This document shows, piece by piece, positions 15,000 through 28,255 of a stretch of 37,807 bases of DNA. The stretch covers positions 1 to 37,807 of the forward strand of contig NZ_ARXR01000027.1 of assembly GCF_015356855.1 (NCBI RefSeq), written 5' to 3'. Made by a program: the position numbers and the translations under genes. A model generated the notes under the pieces. That model had not been told where the DNA came from. It was given only the letters and a program-made list of their open reading frames with translations, and ran no database searches. This stretch comes from Alloalcanivorax venustensis ISO4. Lineage in GTDB: Bacteria > Pseudomonadota > Gammaproteobacteria > Pseudomonadales > Alcanivoracaceae. How positions within the stretch are numbered: position 1 is the first letter of the stretch; every line of letters begins with the position of its first letter.

Positions 15000-16552
15000 T
15001 GCGCCTCCTCAATTGAAGCCACGTCGCCGAGGTCGTAGAAGTACTCGACCTTGCCGGAACCCATTGCCACCGCCAGCGTCACGCGTTTCTTGTCGACGTC
15101 CACCAGGGTACCCCGGTGGCGTTCACCGCTTTCCAGGGTCACCGCCACCGGGCCGCCGATCAAGCCCTGATACGGCGCCCCGTCATCGTCCGGGGCGGCC
15201 CGCTCGGGCGCCGGCGCGGCCGCCGTCTCGCCGCCGCCGGCGGTGTCCAGCACCAGCCGGGTACCGTCGGCGAGCATCAGTTCACGCACGCTGTCCTCAC
15301 GCAGATTGATTTCCGCCCGCCCGGAGCCCATGGTCATTTCCAGCCACAGGCGCTGCTCGTTGACCCGGGTCAGCGTGCCGCTGCTGACACTGCCGTCCCG
15401 CTCCGTGACGGTAACCTGCTGACCCAGGTAGGAGGCCAGATCGGTAAACCGGTGCAGCCGCACGGTCACCGCCGGCGACAGCGATGCCCGCGGCGCGGAG
15501 GCGCCGAGCACGCCGCTGTCCGCTGTCTCGGCGGCGCCGGCGGCGAGCACCCGGGTCTCCATGGAGCCCGGGGTCACCGCCCAGCCGACGCTGTTTTCTT
15601 CCAACTGCAACCGCCGGCGTTCCACGGTGCCGTCGCGCAGTGCCACGCGGGCCTGCACTTCCCCTTCCCGGGAGGCGCGCCGCAGATTGACGTTCTCGAT
15701 GCGGATCGACGCCACCGCCCCGGCCGGAAACTGGGTATGCAGATATTCCCGCGCCACGTAGCCGAGCGTGTCCGGGTGATCGAAAAACAGATCCACTTTG
15801 CCGTTACGGTAGCGCAGGTGGTTGGTCTGTACCGTGAAGTCTCCGACCAGATAGCTGCGCAGGGTGTCGGGAAGCACCAGCTGCAGGGCACCGGTGAACT
15901 GCTGGTCGCCGAGCGGCGCCAGCGCCAGCTCCAGCCGGTAGCCCTCGTTGAAGATGCGGGTCTCGGGGTAACTGCGCCCTTCCGGTTTCCAGGACACATG
16001 CACCGGCGGGCCGCCGGACTCCGCCGGGGTGATCAGCAGGGTGCGCCGTTCCTGGATGTCCTCCGGGCGCCAGCCGAGCAGGATGCTGACGGAGAGGTCC
16101 GGCAGAAACGCTTCCCCCTGGTGGATGCTGAGCACGCCGTTGATCAGGGTCACCCGCACCGGGTTCAGCAATGTCTGGCCGTGGATCAGGCCGGACAGCG
16201 GCTTGCCGCCGCCCTGCACCATCAACAGCGCCGCCTCCGGGGAGCGCACGAAGGTGGTGGCCGCCGGAGTCTTGGCGCCACGCAGCACCTGACCGGGCAC
16301 CGCGTTGATCGGCTCCAGCCGCTCATGCTGCACGTAGATCAGCCCGGCGCCGACCAGCAGGCACACGGTGCCGAGCACTCTGAGCAGTGCCAGCACCCCG
16401 TAGCTTTGCCAGTTTTCCTGAACCTGGCGCAAACCGGCCAGGGGTATTAGAAAAAGCAGCGTGCTGTCGCCACGGAACGCGGCCTGTCGCACCAGCCCCA
16501 CCGTGGCCATGATCAGCAGGCTGAGGCCGGCCACTAATAGCCATTCCGCCAT
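14996..16552 (-). CDS. Membrane-anchored protein with tandem C-terminal Sm/SH3-like repeats
   Basis: I do not recognise this 518-aa protein as a named family. Two or three hydrophobic segments (about 3-20, 30-40 and 52-75) anchor it. A long middle region (80-335) is rich in beta strands with no obvious motif, likely periplasmic or outward-facing. The C-terminus holds two ungapped repeats, about 375-427 and 465-516, each with the pattern G-x2-V-x-V-x4-G-x4-GTL-x2-V-x3-R-x2-L-x3-MGSG. I count 17 identical positions of 51. That pattern resembles small beta-barrel (Sm or SH3) domains. An Ala/Pro/Asp linker (435-460) separates them. Start: ATG complement of 16550-16552 after GGGGAGAG. Overlaps the epimerase gene by 4 nt. 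Confidence 0.8.
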   Translation of the reverse strand: MAEWLLVAGLSLLIMATVGLVRQAAFRGDSTLLFLIPLAGLRQVQENWQSYGVLALLRVLGTVCLLVGAGLIYVQHERLEPINAVPGQVLRGAKTPAATTFVRSPEAALLMVQGGGKPLSGLIHGQTLLNPVRVTLINGVLSIHQGEAFLPDLSVSILLGWRPEDIQERRTLLITPAESGGPPVHVSWKPEGRSYPETRIFNEGYRLELALAPLGDQQFTGALQLVLPDTLRSYLVGDFTVQTNHLRYRNGKVDLFFDHPDTLGYVAREYLHTQFPAGAVASIRIENVNLRRASREGEVQARVALRDGTVERRRLQLEENSVGWAVTPGSMETRVLAAGAAETADSGVLGASAPRASLSPAVTVRLHRFTDLASYLGQQVTVTERDGSVSSGTLTRVNEQRLWLEMTMGSGRAEINLREDSVRELMLADGTRLVLDTAGGGETAAAPAPERAAPDDDGAPYQGLIGGPVAVTLESGERHRGTLVDVDKKRVTLAVAMGSGKVEYFYDLGDVASIEEAQ

Positions 16553-16858
16553 TTTATTATGCTCTCCCCAATAGCCGGCCGGCGGCCGGCGTCATGCCGC
16601 CATGGTAAACGTCAGCTTACAAAGCCTTACCCGGTCAATCCACACTTTCACCATCGCGATATGTTCCCGGCCCCCAGGGTATGACGGTGGTCACACCGGG
16701 CCGGAAATACCGGTCATCGGATTTCATCAAAAAACGCTTGTCTCGATAAAAAACTGACGTTATACAGGCGCTGAGGTGGTCAGAGCTGGAATCCTCCCAG
16801 GGGGATGCCGCTCGGTACCCGGTTGTTTACGGCGGTTCCGTTTCCGAAGGAGGCGACC
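16553..16858. other. Divergent intergenic region
   Basis: These 306 bp separate the membrane protein gene (minus) from the small acidic protein gene (plus). The left part contains a GC-rich imperfect palindrome of CCGG/GGCC blocks at about 16573-16590. The right part is AT-richer and holds the promoter at 16738-16766. I see no convincing gene in it. Confidence 0.6.
16738..16766 (+). promoter_or_regulatory. Candidate sigma-70 promoter for the acidic small protein
   Basis: TTGTCT (16738-16743) and TATACA (16761-16766) are separated by an optimal 17 bp and match 4/6 each. Start near 16773 leaves a leader of about 86 nt ending in a very strong AAGGAGG ribosome binding site. Confidence 0.45.
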
Positions 16859-17101
16859 ATGAGTGACCGACGCACTGAGAATGACTATGAGTCGGATGAT
16901 TTACTGATGAACGATGATTTTGAACTCGAAGATGGCGTGGACGACGATCTCCAGGAAGAGAAAGCAGCCCGTTCACGCAGTTTCAACATGGACATGAGGC
17001 ACCGCATCGAAGACCGTCTGGAAGAGCGTCGTCTCAAGCGCGAGCTTGGTGATTACGAGTTCTTCAATATGGACGACGATGACGAGGACATCCTGCACTG
17101 A
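16859..17101 (+). CDS. Small acidic protein, PA3496-like (putative envelope integrity)
   Basis: This 80-aa protein starts at 16859 behind AAGGAGGCGACC. The N-terminal half is very acidic (many Asp/Glu in residues 7-33), the core MRHRIEDRLEERRLKREL (about 48-65) is a charged amphipathic helix, and the end returns to an Asp run (DDDDED). The core matches my memory of the PA3496 family of short proteins, whose members have a similar RRxIExxLExRRLxxEL helix; the family's function is inferred only broadly (envelope integrity). There is no signal peptide or membrane segment. It is monocistronic, with a strong terminator after the stop. Confidence 0.8.
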   Translation: MSDRRTENDYESDDLLMNDDFELEDGVDDDLQEEKAARSRSFNMDMRHRIEDRLEERRLKRELGDYEFFNMDDDDEDILH

Positions 17102-17115
17102 CAGGGGCGGGACAT

Positions 17116-17145
17116 AAAAAAGGCCGGCGATTGCCGGCCTTTTTA
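17116..17145. terminator. Bidirectional terminator between the acidic protein and sucD
   Basis: AGGCCGGC (17121-17128) pairs with GCCGGCCT (17133-17140) across a 4-nt loop, flanked by A6 on the left and T-run on the right. It works in both directions, ending the small gene on the plus strand and the suc operon on the minus strand. Confidence 0.85.
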
Positions 17146-17170
17146 TTAACCACTCCGGTACGTCCTGGGA

Positions 17171-18042
17171 CTACCAGCCGGTGGCTTTTTTCACGCCTTC
17201 GCCGATTTCGGCGGGGTTGCGGACGGTGACCACACCGGCCGCTTCCAGGGCGGCGAACTTCTCGTCCGCGGTGCCCTTGCCGCCGGCGATGATGGCGCCC
17301 GCGTGGCCCATGCGCTTACCCGGGGGCGCGGTGACACCGGCGATGTAGCTGACTACCGGTTTGGTCACGTTGTCCTTGATGTACGCGGCGGCCTCGTCTT
17401 CGGCGGTACCGCCGATTTCACCGACCATCACGATGGCTTCGGTCTGCGGGTCGTTCTGGAACAGTTCCAGCGCCTCGATAAAGGTGGTCCCGGGAATCGG
17501 GTCGCCGCCGATGCCGATGCAGGTGGACTGGCCGTAACCCAGTTTGGTGGTCTGGTTGACCGCCTCGTAGGTCAGGGTGCCGGAACGGGACACGATGCCC
17601 ACCTTGCCGGGCTTGTGAATGTGACCGGGCATGATGCCGATCTTGCATTCACCGGGGGTGATCACACCCGGGCAGTTCGGGCCGATCAGGCGCACGCCCT
17701 GCTTACGGTCCAGGTATTCCTTCACATAGAGCATGTCCAGCGCCGGGATACCCTCGGTGATGCAGACGATCAGCTCGATGCCGGCGTCGGCGGCTTCCAG
17801 GATGGAATCCTTGCAGAACGGGGCCGGTACGTAGATCACGGACGCGGTGGCGCCGGTCTCTTTAACCGCTTCGGCCACGGTGTTGAACACCGGCAGGCCC
17901 AGATGGGTCTGACCGCCCTTACCCGGGGTCACGCCGCCCACCATCTTGGTGCCGTATTCCAGCGCCTGTTCGGAATGGAAGGTGCCCTGGCTGCCGGTGA
18001 AACCCTGGCAGATCACCTTGGTGTTCTTATCAATCAATACGC

Positions 18043-18046
<4 letters not shown>
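17171..18046 (-). CDS. sucD: Succinyl-CoA synthetase alpha subunit
   Basis: This 291-aa subunit, with SucC, interconverts succinyl-CoA and succinate with substrate-level phosphorylation of ADP. The CoA-binding Rossmann part shows [14 protein letters not shown] and [18 protein letters not shown] follows, and the phospho-accepting histidine lies in [18 protein letters not shown] near the C-terminus. Length equals the family norm. Its ATG overlaps the sucC stop (ATGA), giving equimolar translation of the two subunits. Last gene of the operon, followed by the bidirectional terminator. Confidence 0.98.
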
Positions 18047-19212
<1,166 letters not shown>

Positions 19213-19260
19213 GCCTTAACTTCCGTAAGCTTGTCTGTGGATAGCGCTCCCGGCGCAATA

Positions 19261-19315
19261 TCGGGGCCTCTGCGGGCCCCTCTTGTGTCGGGGCCCGCTG
19301 GGTATCTTCGGGGCC

Positions 19316-19316
<1 letters not shown>
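19261..19316. repeat. Repeated GC-rich blocks between lpd and sucC
   Basis: TCGGGGCC occurs as direct repeats at 19261-19268, 19288-19295 and 19308-19315, with an inverted GGGCCCC at 19274-19280, so several alternative hairpins can form in the lpd-sucC mRNA spacer. No T-tract follows, so this looks more like an RNA processing or stability element than a terminator. Confidence 0.55.
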
Positions 19317-22076
<2,760 letters not shown>

Positions 22077-22111
22077 GCTTATTCCTTAACCCTATCTCGG
22101 TTGGCTGTCGC

Positions 22112-24946
22112 TCAGTTGATCTGGAAGGCGTCTTCGACGAGACGCTGTTGCTGTTCCACGTGCAGGGACATGGAGCCCACGGCCGGGGCCGCCGCCATGT
22201 CACGGCCGGCGTAATGCACATGCAGTTTGTCGTTGACCGCCCGCGCCACCCGGAACATATGGTGCTGCGAGCAGTACCAGGCGCCCTGGTTCATCGGCTC
22301 TTCCTGGCACCACACCAGATTTTCCAGATTGGGGTAGCTTTCCAGGACTTCCTGGAGGCGCTTTTCCGGGAACGGATACAGCTGCTCGATGCGCACCAGC
22401 GCGGTGTCGTTGAGGTCGTCCGATTCGCGTTTTTCCAGCAGGTCGTAGAACACCTTGCCGGAGCACATCACCACGCGTTTGATGTCCTTGTGGTCGATGT
22501 CGGCGCGGTCGTCCAGAACGGTCTGGAAACGGCCTTCGGACAAATCCTCCAGGGACGATTTGGCGCGCTTGTGCCGCAGCAGGCTCTTCGGCGTCATCAC
22601 CACCAGCGGCTTGCGCAGCGGCCGCACCGCCTGGCGCCGCAGCAGATGGAAAATCTGCGCCGGGGTGGTGGGCACGCACACCTGCATGTTGTGCTCGGCG
22701 CACAGCTGCAGGAAGCGTTCCAGCCGGGCGGAGGAGTGCTCCGGGCCCTGACCTTCGTAGCCGTGCGGCAGCAACAGGGTGAGGCCGCACAAACGCCCCC
22801 ACTTGGCTTCGCCGGAGGACATGAACTGGTCGATCACCACCTGGGCGCCGTTGGCGAAATCACCGAACTGCGCTTCCCAGACGATCAGCGCTTCCGGGGT
22901 GGTGGTGGCGTAGCCGTACTCGAAGCCCAGCACCGCCTCCTCGGAGAGCAGCGAATCGTAGATATCAAAGCGCGGCTGACCTTCCTGAAGGTGGGCCAGA
23001 GGCACATAGTCCTCGCCGTTCTTCTGGTTGTGCAGCACCGCGTGGCGGTGCGAGAAGGTACCGCGCCCGGAATCCTGGCCGGTGAGCCGCACCATCACGC
23101 CCTGGTCCAGCAGGCTGGCGTAGGCGAGGGTCTCGCCGTAACCCCAGTTGATCGACATGGCGCCGGCGGTCATTTTGCGGCGGTCCTCGAGAATCTTCTT
23201 CACCTGCCGCTGCAGCACCACGCCCTCGGGCACGGTTTCCAGACGGTTGGCCAGATCCTGGAGTTTCTTGAGCGGGTAACCGGTGTCCCAGTCGTCCTCG
23301 ACCTGATGGCCGACGTAGGGGCTCCAGTCCACGAACAGGGACTTGTTGGGCTCGCGCACCAGTGATTTGACCACGTGGTTGCCCTCGTCCAGCGCGTCGC
23401 GATAGTCGTCGACCATCTTCTGCGCGTCCTGCTCGGAGAGTATCTGCTCGTTGATCAGACGCTCGGCGTACAGCGTGCGGCTGGACGGGTGCGACTTGAT
23501 CTTCTTGTACATCAGCGGCTGCGTGGAGGACGGCTCGTCCGCCTCGTTGTGACCGGAACGACGGTAGCAGATCAGGTCGATCACCACGTCCTTCTTGAAC
23601 TGCATGCGGTAGTCCACCGCCAGCTGGGTGACGAAGTAGACCGCTTCCGGATCGTCCGCGTTGACGTGGAAGATCGGCGACTGAACCATCTTCGCCACGT
23701 CAGTGCAGTATTCGGTGGAGCGGGCGTCGTCACGGCGGCTGGTGGTGAAGCCGACCTGGTTGTTGACGATCACGTGCAGGGTGCCGCCGGTCTTGAAGCC
23801 GCGGGTCTGGGACATCTGGAAGGTCTCCATGACCACGCCCTGACCGGCGAACGCCGCGTCACCGTGAATCAGAATCGGCACCACCTGGTCCCCGCCGGCG
23901 TCGTTGCGGCGATCCTGCCGGGCGCGCACCGAGCCTTCCACCACCGGCGATACGATCTCCAGGTGGGACGGGTTGAAGGCCAGCGCCAGATGCACTTCGC
24001 CGCCGGAGGTCTGCACGTTGGACGAGAAGCCCTGGTGGTACTTCACGTCGCCGGAGCCGTTCTCGTTGAAGCTCTTGCCCTCGAACTCGCCGAACAAATC
24101 GCGGGGGCTCTTGCCGAGGATGTTGACCAGCAGATTCAGGCGGCCACGGTGGGCCATGCCGATCACCATCTCCTTGGCGCCGTAACTGCCGACCCGCTGG
24201 ATCATCTCGTCCATCAGCGGAATCATCGATTCGCCGCCTTCCAGGCCGAAACGCTTGGTGCCGGGGTAACGGCTGCCCAGGTATTTTTCCAGGCCTTCGG
24301 CGGCGGTCAGACGCTCGAGAATATGGCTCTTGATGTCGGCGCCGTACTGCGGGTGGCTGCGCACGCCCTCCAGCCGCTGCTGAAGCCAGCGCTTCTCGGC
24401 GGTGTTGACGATGTGCATGTACTCACAGCCCACCGTGGAGCAATAGGTGCCCTTCAGGCAGTCCATGATCTCGCGCAGGGTGGCTTCCGGCTTACCGATG
24501 AACAGGTTGCCGGTCTGGAACACCGTGTCCATGTCCGCCTTGCTCAGGCCGTGGTGCGCCAGCTCCAGGTCGGAGACCGCCTCGCGCTCCATCAAACCGA
24601 GCGGGTCCAGCTTGGCCACCTGATGGCCCCGGTTGCGGTACGCGGCGATCAGATGAAGCACCCGCACCTGGCGGCGTTCATGCTCGCTGCTGACGGCGCC
24701 GGCGCCGACTTTCTGCACACGGGACTTGTTCTTGGCTTCGAGCAGGAAATACTCACGGACCGCCGAATGGGGGACATCGGACTCAACGGCGCCGTTGGAG
24801 GGCAGTTTTTCGAAGTAGGCGCGCCAGTCTTCCGGCACGGAATTGGGATCAGTCAGATAGGATTCGTACAGTTCATCAACATAGGCCGCGTTGGAGCCCC
24901 CGATATGGGAGGACTGCCACTGACGGTACATGGAACTGTCTTGCAT
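22112..24946 (-). CDS. sucA: 2-oxoglutarate dehydrogenase E1
   Basis: This 944-aa thiamine-diphosphate enzyme decarboxylates 2-oxoglutarate and succinylates the SucB lipoyl group. The N-terminal GGSNAAYVDELYESYL segment is the E2-binding region. The catalytic part contains IGMAHRGRLNLLVN, FNPSHLEIVSPVVEGSVRARQ with its key histidine, and HNEADEPSSTQPLMY. The C-terminal part has LLPHGYEGQGPEHSSARLERFLQL. Length matches the family. It begins a new transcription unit: a terminator stands between it and sdhB, and 426 bp of non-coding DNA lie upstream. Confidence 0.98.
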   Translation of the reverse strand: MQDSSMYRQWQSSHIGGSNAAYVDELYESYLTDPNSVPEDWRAYFEKLPSNGAVESDVPHSAVREYFLLEAKNKSRVQKVGAGAVSSEHERRQVRVLHLIAAYRNRGHQVAKLDPLGLMEREAVSDLELAHHGLSKADMDTVFQTGNLFIGKPEATLREIMDCLKGTYCSTVGCEYMHIVNTAEKRWLQQRLEGVRSHPQYGADIKSHILERLTAAEGLEKYLGSRYPGTKRFGLEGGESMIPLMDEMIQRVGSYGAKEMVIGMAHRGRLNLLVNILGKSPRDLFGEFEGKSFNENGSGDVKYHQGFSSNVQTSGGEVHLALAFNPSHLEIVSPVVEGSVRARQDRRNDAGGDQVVPILIHGDAAFAGQGVVMETFQMSQTRGFKTGGTLHVIVNNQVGFTTSRRDDARSTEYCTDVAKMVQSPIFHVNADDPEAVYFVTQLAVDYRMQFKKDVVIDLICYRRSGHNEADEPSSTQPLMYKKIKSHPSSRTLYAERLINEQILSEQDAQKMVDDYRDALDEGNHVVKSLVREPNKSLFVDWSPYVGHQVEDDWDTGYPLKKLQDLANRLETVPEGVVLQRQVKKILEDRRKMTAGAMSINWGYGETLAYASLLDQGVMVRLTGQDSGRGTFSHRHAVLHNQKNGEDYVPLAHLQEGQPRFDIYDSLLSEEAVLGFEYGYATTTPEALIVWEAQFGDFANGAQVVIDQFMSSGEAKWGRLCGLTLLLPHGYEGQGPEHSSARLERFLQLCAEHNMQVCVPTTPAQIFHLLRRQAVRPLRKPLVVMTPKSLLRHKRAKSSLEDLSEGRFQTVLDDRADIDHKDIKRVVMCSGKVFYDLLEKRESDDLNDTALVRIEQLYPFPEKRLQEVLESYPNLENLVWCQEEPMNQGAWYCSQHHMFRVARAVNDKLHVHYAGRDMAAAPAVGSMSLHVEQQQRLVEDAFQIN

Positions 24947-25372
24947 CGTCGCTCGTTCCTTAGCCGGGCGAACGTCACGCCTGTGGGCATGTATTCTGCT
25001 CTGTCCACAGGGCTGCGACCCTGTTACCCGCGCTCATCGCTGTTTACGGACCGGCACCTTTTAAGCTCCGGCCCACTTGCTGTCTGGAGGCTCCGGGGTT
25101 GCCGAAACCGCCACCTAGTGTAGTACCTTTGTGGTGGTTTTGTTAGGCGTCTACGGAGAAAATGACTTATCGGTCTTTTTTCTCCTCGCCGCAATCCCAC
25201 CAATGTCTAACGCTTGCCGACCCTCTATTAAGGCATGGGGGCGACGGCACCGATCTCAAGCTTAACCAAAGCCACCCTTCCCCGAACCCTCCCGTCGCAT
25301 CCGGATACAATTTGCAGCCGGGGAAGGCGCCCACAAAAAAGGCGGCCCGCAGGCCGCCTTCTTCGCTTTCCG
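24947..25372. other. Intergenic region between sdhB and sucA
   Basis: This 426-bp stretch should contain the suc operon promoter, read toward lower coordinates, plus the sdh terminator at 25335-25360. A weak candidate, on the minus strand TTGCGG-N17-GATAAG, lies around 25171-25191 (minus-strand reading), but I do not consider it convincing. Just before sucA, CTGTGG and CCACAG can pair as a short hairpin (about 24980-25010). I find no coding region; an open frame on the plus strand there runs into sdhB antisense and is not gene-like. Confidence 0.6.
25335..25360 (-). terminator. Terminator of the sdhCDAB operon
   Basis: A 9-bp perfect stem, AAGGCGGCC (25339-25347) with GGCCGCCTT (25352-25360), has a CGCA loop. 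On the minus strand it is followed by T6 (complement of 25335-25340), 12 bases beyond the sdhB stop. It separates sdh from suc transcription, at least partly. Confidence 0.85.
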
Positions 25373-26089
25373 TTACACGCCCCGTTCCAGGAGCATGGAC
25401 CGGATGTGGCCGATGGCCCGCGTTGGGTTCAGCCCCTTGGGGCAGACGCTCACGCAGTTCATGATGCCGTGGCACCGGAACAGGCTGAACGGGTCATCCA
25501 GGCGCGACAGGCGCTCCTCGGTGGCCTCGTCACGGCTGTCCGCCAGGAACCGGTAGCTCTGCAGCAGCGCCGCCGGACCCAGGAACTTCTCCGGGTTCCA
25601 CCAGAAGCTGGGGCAGCTGGTGGAGCAGCACGCGCACAGAATGCATTCGTAGAGGCCGTCCAGCTTGGCCCGGTCCTCCGGCGTCTGCAGGCGCTCGATG
25701 GCCGGCGCCGGCGTGTCGTTCTGCAGGTACGGCTGCACCTTCTCGTACTGGTTGTAGAACATGGTCATGTCCACCACCAGGTCGCGAATCACCGGCAGGC
25801 CGGGCAGCGGGCGCAGCACCAGCGGCTTCTTGCCTTCCTTCACACCCGGCGCCACTTCAGACAGCGGGGTGATGCAGGCGAGGCCGTTCTTGCCGTTGAT
25901 GTTCATGCCGTCGGAACCGCAAACGCCTTCCCGGCAGGACCGGCGGTAGGCCATCGACGGGTCCTGCTCTTTGACCAGATTGAGCACGTCGAGCACCATC
26001 AGGTCCTTGCCCTGGGTGTCCACCTCGTACTCTTTCATGGACGGTTCGCGGTCGGTGTCCGGGTTGTAGCGATAGATACTGACTTTCAT
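25373..26089 (-). CDS. sdhB: Succinate dehydrogenase iron-sulfur subunit
   Basis: This 238-aa subunit passes electrons from SdhA flavin to the membrane quinone. The three clusters' ligands are visible: CREGVCGSDG plus the later Cys of NGLAC for the 2Fe-2S, CILCACCSTSCP for the 4Fe-4S, and CHGIMNCVSVCPKGLNP for the 3Fe-4S and return cysteine. Length equals that of the E. coli protein. It ends the sdhCDAB unit, 15 bp after sdhA, and is followed by a strong terminator. Confidence 0.98.
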   Translation of the reverse strand: MKVSIYRYNPDTDREPSMKEYEVDTQGKDLMVLDVLNLVKEQDPSMAYRRSCREGVCGSDGMNINGKNGLACITPLSEVAPGVKEGKKPLVLRPLPGLPVIRDLVVDMTMFYNQYEKVQPYLQNDTPAPAIERLQTPEDRAKLDGLYECILCACCSTSCPSFWWNPEKFLGPAALLQSYRFLADSRDEATEERLSRLDDPFSLFRCHGIMNCVSVCPKGLNPTRAIGHIRSMLLERGV

Positions 26090-26104
26090 GGCTACGCGCC
26101 TCCG

Positions 26105-27880
26105 TTAGTAGGTCCGGATCTTCGGCTGGAAGGTATCGACGGTCTTCGGCTTGAAGTTCACATCCCGCTTGCCCAGTTTTTTCGACTTGGGGTCGAACAC
26201 GGAATGGCACAGCCAGTTTTCGTCGTCACGATCCGGGAAGTCGTAGCGGGAATGGGCGCCCCGGCTTTCGGTGCGTCCGGACGCCGCCAGCGCGGTGGCT
26301 TCCGCGACTTCCAGCAGGTTGTCCAGTTCCAGCGCTTCGACACGGGCGGTGTTGAAGGACTGGCTCTTGTCCTCGAGATGGGCGTTGGCGATGCGCTCGC
26401 GCAACTTGGCCAGCTTCTGAACGCCCTCTTCCATCAGATCACCCTTGCGGAATACACCGAAGTGATTCTGCATGGTGCTCTGCAGTTCCTTGCGCAGCGA
26501 GGACACGGATTCGCCGTCCTGGGACTCGTTCCAGCGGTTGACGCGGCTCAGCGCCCGCTCCAGGTCCTCTTCGCTGGGCTCGTACTGGGTCATGCCCTGA
26601 CGCAGCGCCTCTTCGATGTGCAGACCCGCCGCGCGGCCGAACACCACCAGGTCGAGCAGCGAGTTGCCGCCCAGACGGTTGGCGCCGTGTACCGACACGC
26701 AGGCTACCTCGCCCACCGCGAACAGGCCGTTGACGAACTGATCCTCGCCTTCGTGGCCGCCGCTGAACTTGAGCGCCTGGCCGTTCACGTTGGTGGGGAT
26801 GCCGCCCATCATGTAGTGACAGGTGGGCACCACCGGGATCGGTTCCTTGACCGGGTCCACCTGGGCGAAGGTGATGGACAGCTCGCAAATGCCGGGCAGA
26901 CGGCTGTGCAGCACTTCCTCGCCGAGATGGTCCAGCTTCAGATAGACGTAGTCGCCGTCCGGGCCGTCGCCGCGGCCGTCGAGGATCTCCATCATCATGG
27001 AGCGGGCCACCACGTCACGGGACGCGAGGTCCTTGGCGTTGGGCGCGTAGCGCTCCATGAAGCGCTCGCCGTCCTTATTAATAAGGTAGCCGCCCTCGCC
27101 CCGGCACCCTTCGGTGACCAGGGTACCCGCGCCGGCAATGCCGGTGGGGTGGAACTGCCACATTTCCATGTCCTGCACCGGCACGCCGGCACGCAGGGCC
27201 ATGCCCACGCCATCGCCGGTGTTGATCAGGGCGTTGGTGGTGGAGGAGTAGATACGGCCGGCGCCGCCGGTGGCGAACACCGTGGCCTTGGCTTTGAAGA
27301 ACACGGTCTCGCCGGTCTCGATGCTGATCGCGATCACACCGCAGACGTTATCGTCGGCGTCCTTCACCAGATCCACGGCGTACCATTCGTTGTAGAACTG
27401 GGTGCCGTTCTTGAGGTTCTGCTGGTAAAGGGTGTGCAGCAGCGCGTGACCGGTACGGTCGGCGGCGGCACAGGTGCGGGCGGCCTGGCCACCCTCACCG
27501 AAATTCTTGGACTGGCCACCGAAAGGACGCTGGTAGATGCGGCCTTCCTCGGTGCGGGAGAAAGGCAGACCCATGTGGTCCAGCTCGAACACCGCTTCCG
27601 GGCCCACCTGGCACATGTATTCGATGGCTTCCTGGTCACCGATATAGTCGGAGCCCTTCACCGTGTCGTACATGTGCCAGCGCCAATCGTCATTGGGATC
27701 GGCGGAGGCGATCGCGCAGGTGATACCGCCCTGGGCGGACACCGTGTGCGAACGGGTCGGGAATACTTTGGAAATCAGCGCGGTTTTGAAACCGGACTGC
27801 GCCATCTGCAGGGAAGCACGCATGCCTGCGCCCCCGCCGCCAACGACGATCGCGTCAAAGGTGATGGTACGAATGGACAT
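26105..27880 (-). CDS. sdhA: Succinate dehydrogenase flavoprotein subunit
   Basis: This 591-aa subunit oxidises succinate to fumarate with covalently bound FAD. The FAD loop [10 protein letters not shown] is at about 14-23 and H45 in [10 protein letters not shown] is the expected covalent flavin attachment. The capping domain and the active-site region with [21 protein letters not shown] and the later [19 protein letters not shown] are intact. Length fits the family. It starts 3 bp before the sdhD stop region and faces the cytoplasm, bound to SdhB. Confidence 0.98.
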   Translation of the reverse strand: MSIRTITFDAIVVGGGGAGMRASLQMAQSGFKTALISKVFPTRSHTVSAQGGITCAIASADPNDDWRWHMYDTVKGSDYIGDQEAIEYMCQVGPEAVFELDHMGLPFSRTEEGRIYQRPFGGQSKNFGEGGQAARTCAAADRTGHALLHTLYQQNLKNGTQFYNEWYAVDLVKDADDNVCGVIAISIETGETVFFKAKATVFATGGAGRIYSSTTNALINTGDGVGMALRAGVPVQDMEMWQFHPTGIAGAGTLVTEGCRGEGGYLINKDGERFMERYAPNAKDLASRDVVARSMMMEILDGRGDGPDGDYVYLKLDHLGEEVLHSRLPGICELSITFAQVDPVKEPIPVVPTCHYMMGGIPTNVNGQALKFSGGHEGEDQFVNGLFAVGEVACVSVHGANRLGGNSLLDLVVFGRAAGLHIEEALRQGMTQYEPSEEDLERALSRVNRWNESQDGESVSSLRKELQSTMQNHFGVFRKGDLMEEGVQKLAKLRERIANAHLEDKSQSFNTARVEALELDNLLEVAEATALAASGRTESRGAHSRYDFPDRDDENWLCHSVFDPKSKKLGKRDVNFKPKTVDTFQPKIRTY

Positions 27881-27883
27881 GGA

Positions 27884-28255
27884 TTATGCGCCTCCCCAGA
27901 TCATCAGCAGGCCCCACAGCAGGTACACAAGCAGCAGCAGCGCGATGGCCATCTGCACCACCAGACGAACACTGGTGGCCGCTTTGCCGAAGGTCAGGCT
28001 GGTCAGATAGTCGGTGGTCACGCTCCACAGGCCGATCCAGGTGTGGGCGGCCACGGAGAACAACAGAAGGGTGTTAGCGATCTGCATGGGCACGGAGCCC
28101 ATAAAGGCACTCCAGGTGCCGTAATCCAGATCCGGCTGGGCGATCAGAAAGCCCAGCATGCCGATCACGTACACGGCGATCACCACAGCGGAAACCCGCT
28201 GGATCAGCCAATCATAAAGGCCGTTACGGCCCAGGCTCGTTACACTGGTTACCAT
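27884..28255 (-). CDS. sdhD: Succinate dehydrogenase membrane anchor subunit D
   Basis: This 123-aa protein has three membrane helices (about 20-40, 55-77 and 95-118) and with SdhC forms the quinone and haem b site. H71 in AAHTWIGLW is the axial haem ligand and Y83 in TTDYL the quinone residue; both have the same numbers as in E. coli SdhD. The gene overlaps the end of sdhC by 7 nt and is 3 bp ahead of sdhA, so the four subunits are translated from one message. Confidence 0.95.
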   Translation of the reverse strand: MVTSVTSLGRNGLYDWLIQRVSAVVIAVYVIGMLGFLIAQPDLDYGTWSAFMGSVPMQIANTLLLFSVAAHTWIGLWSVTTDYLTSLTFGKAATSVRLVVQMAIALLLLVYLLWGLLMIWGGA

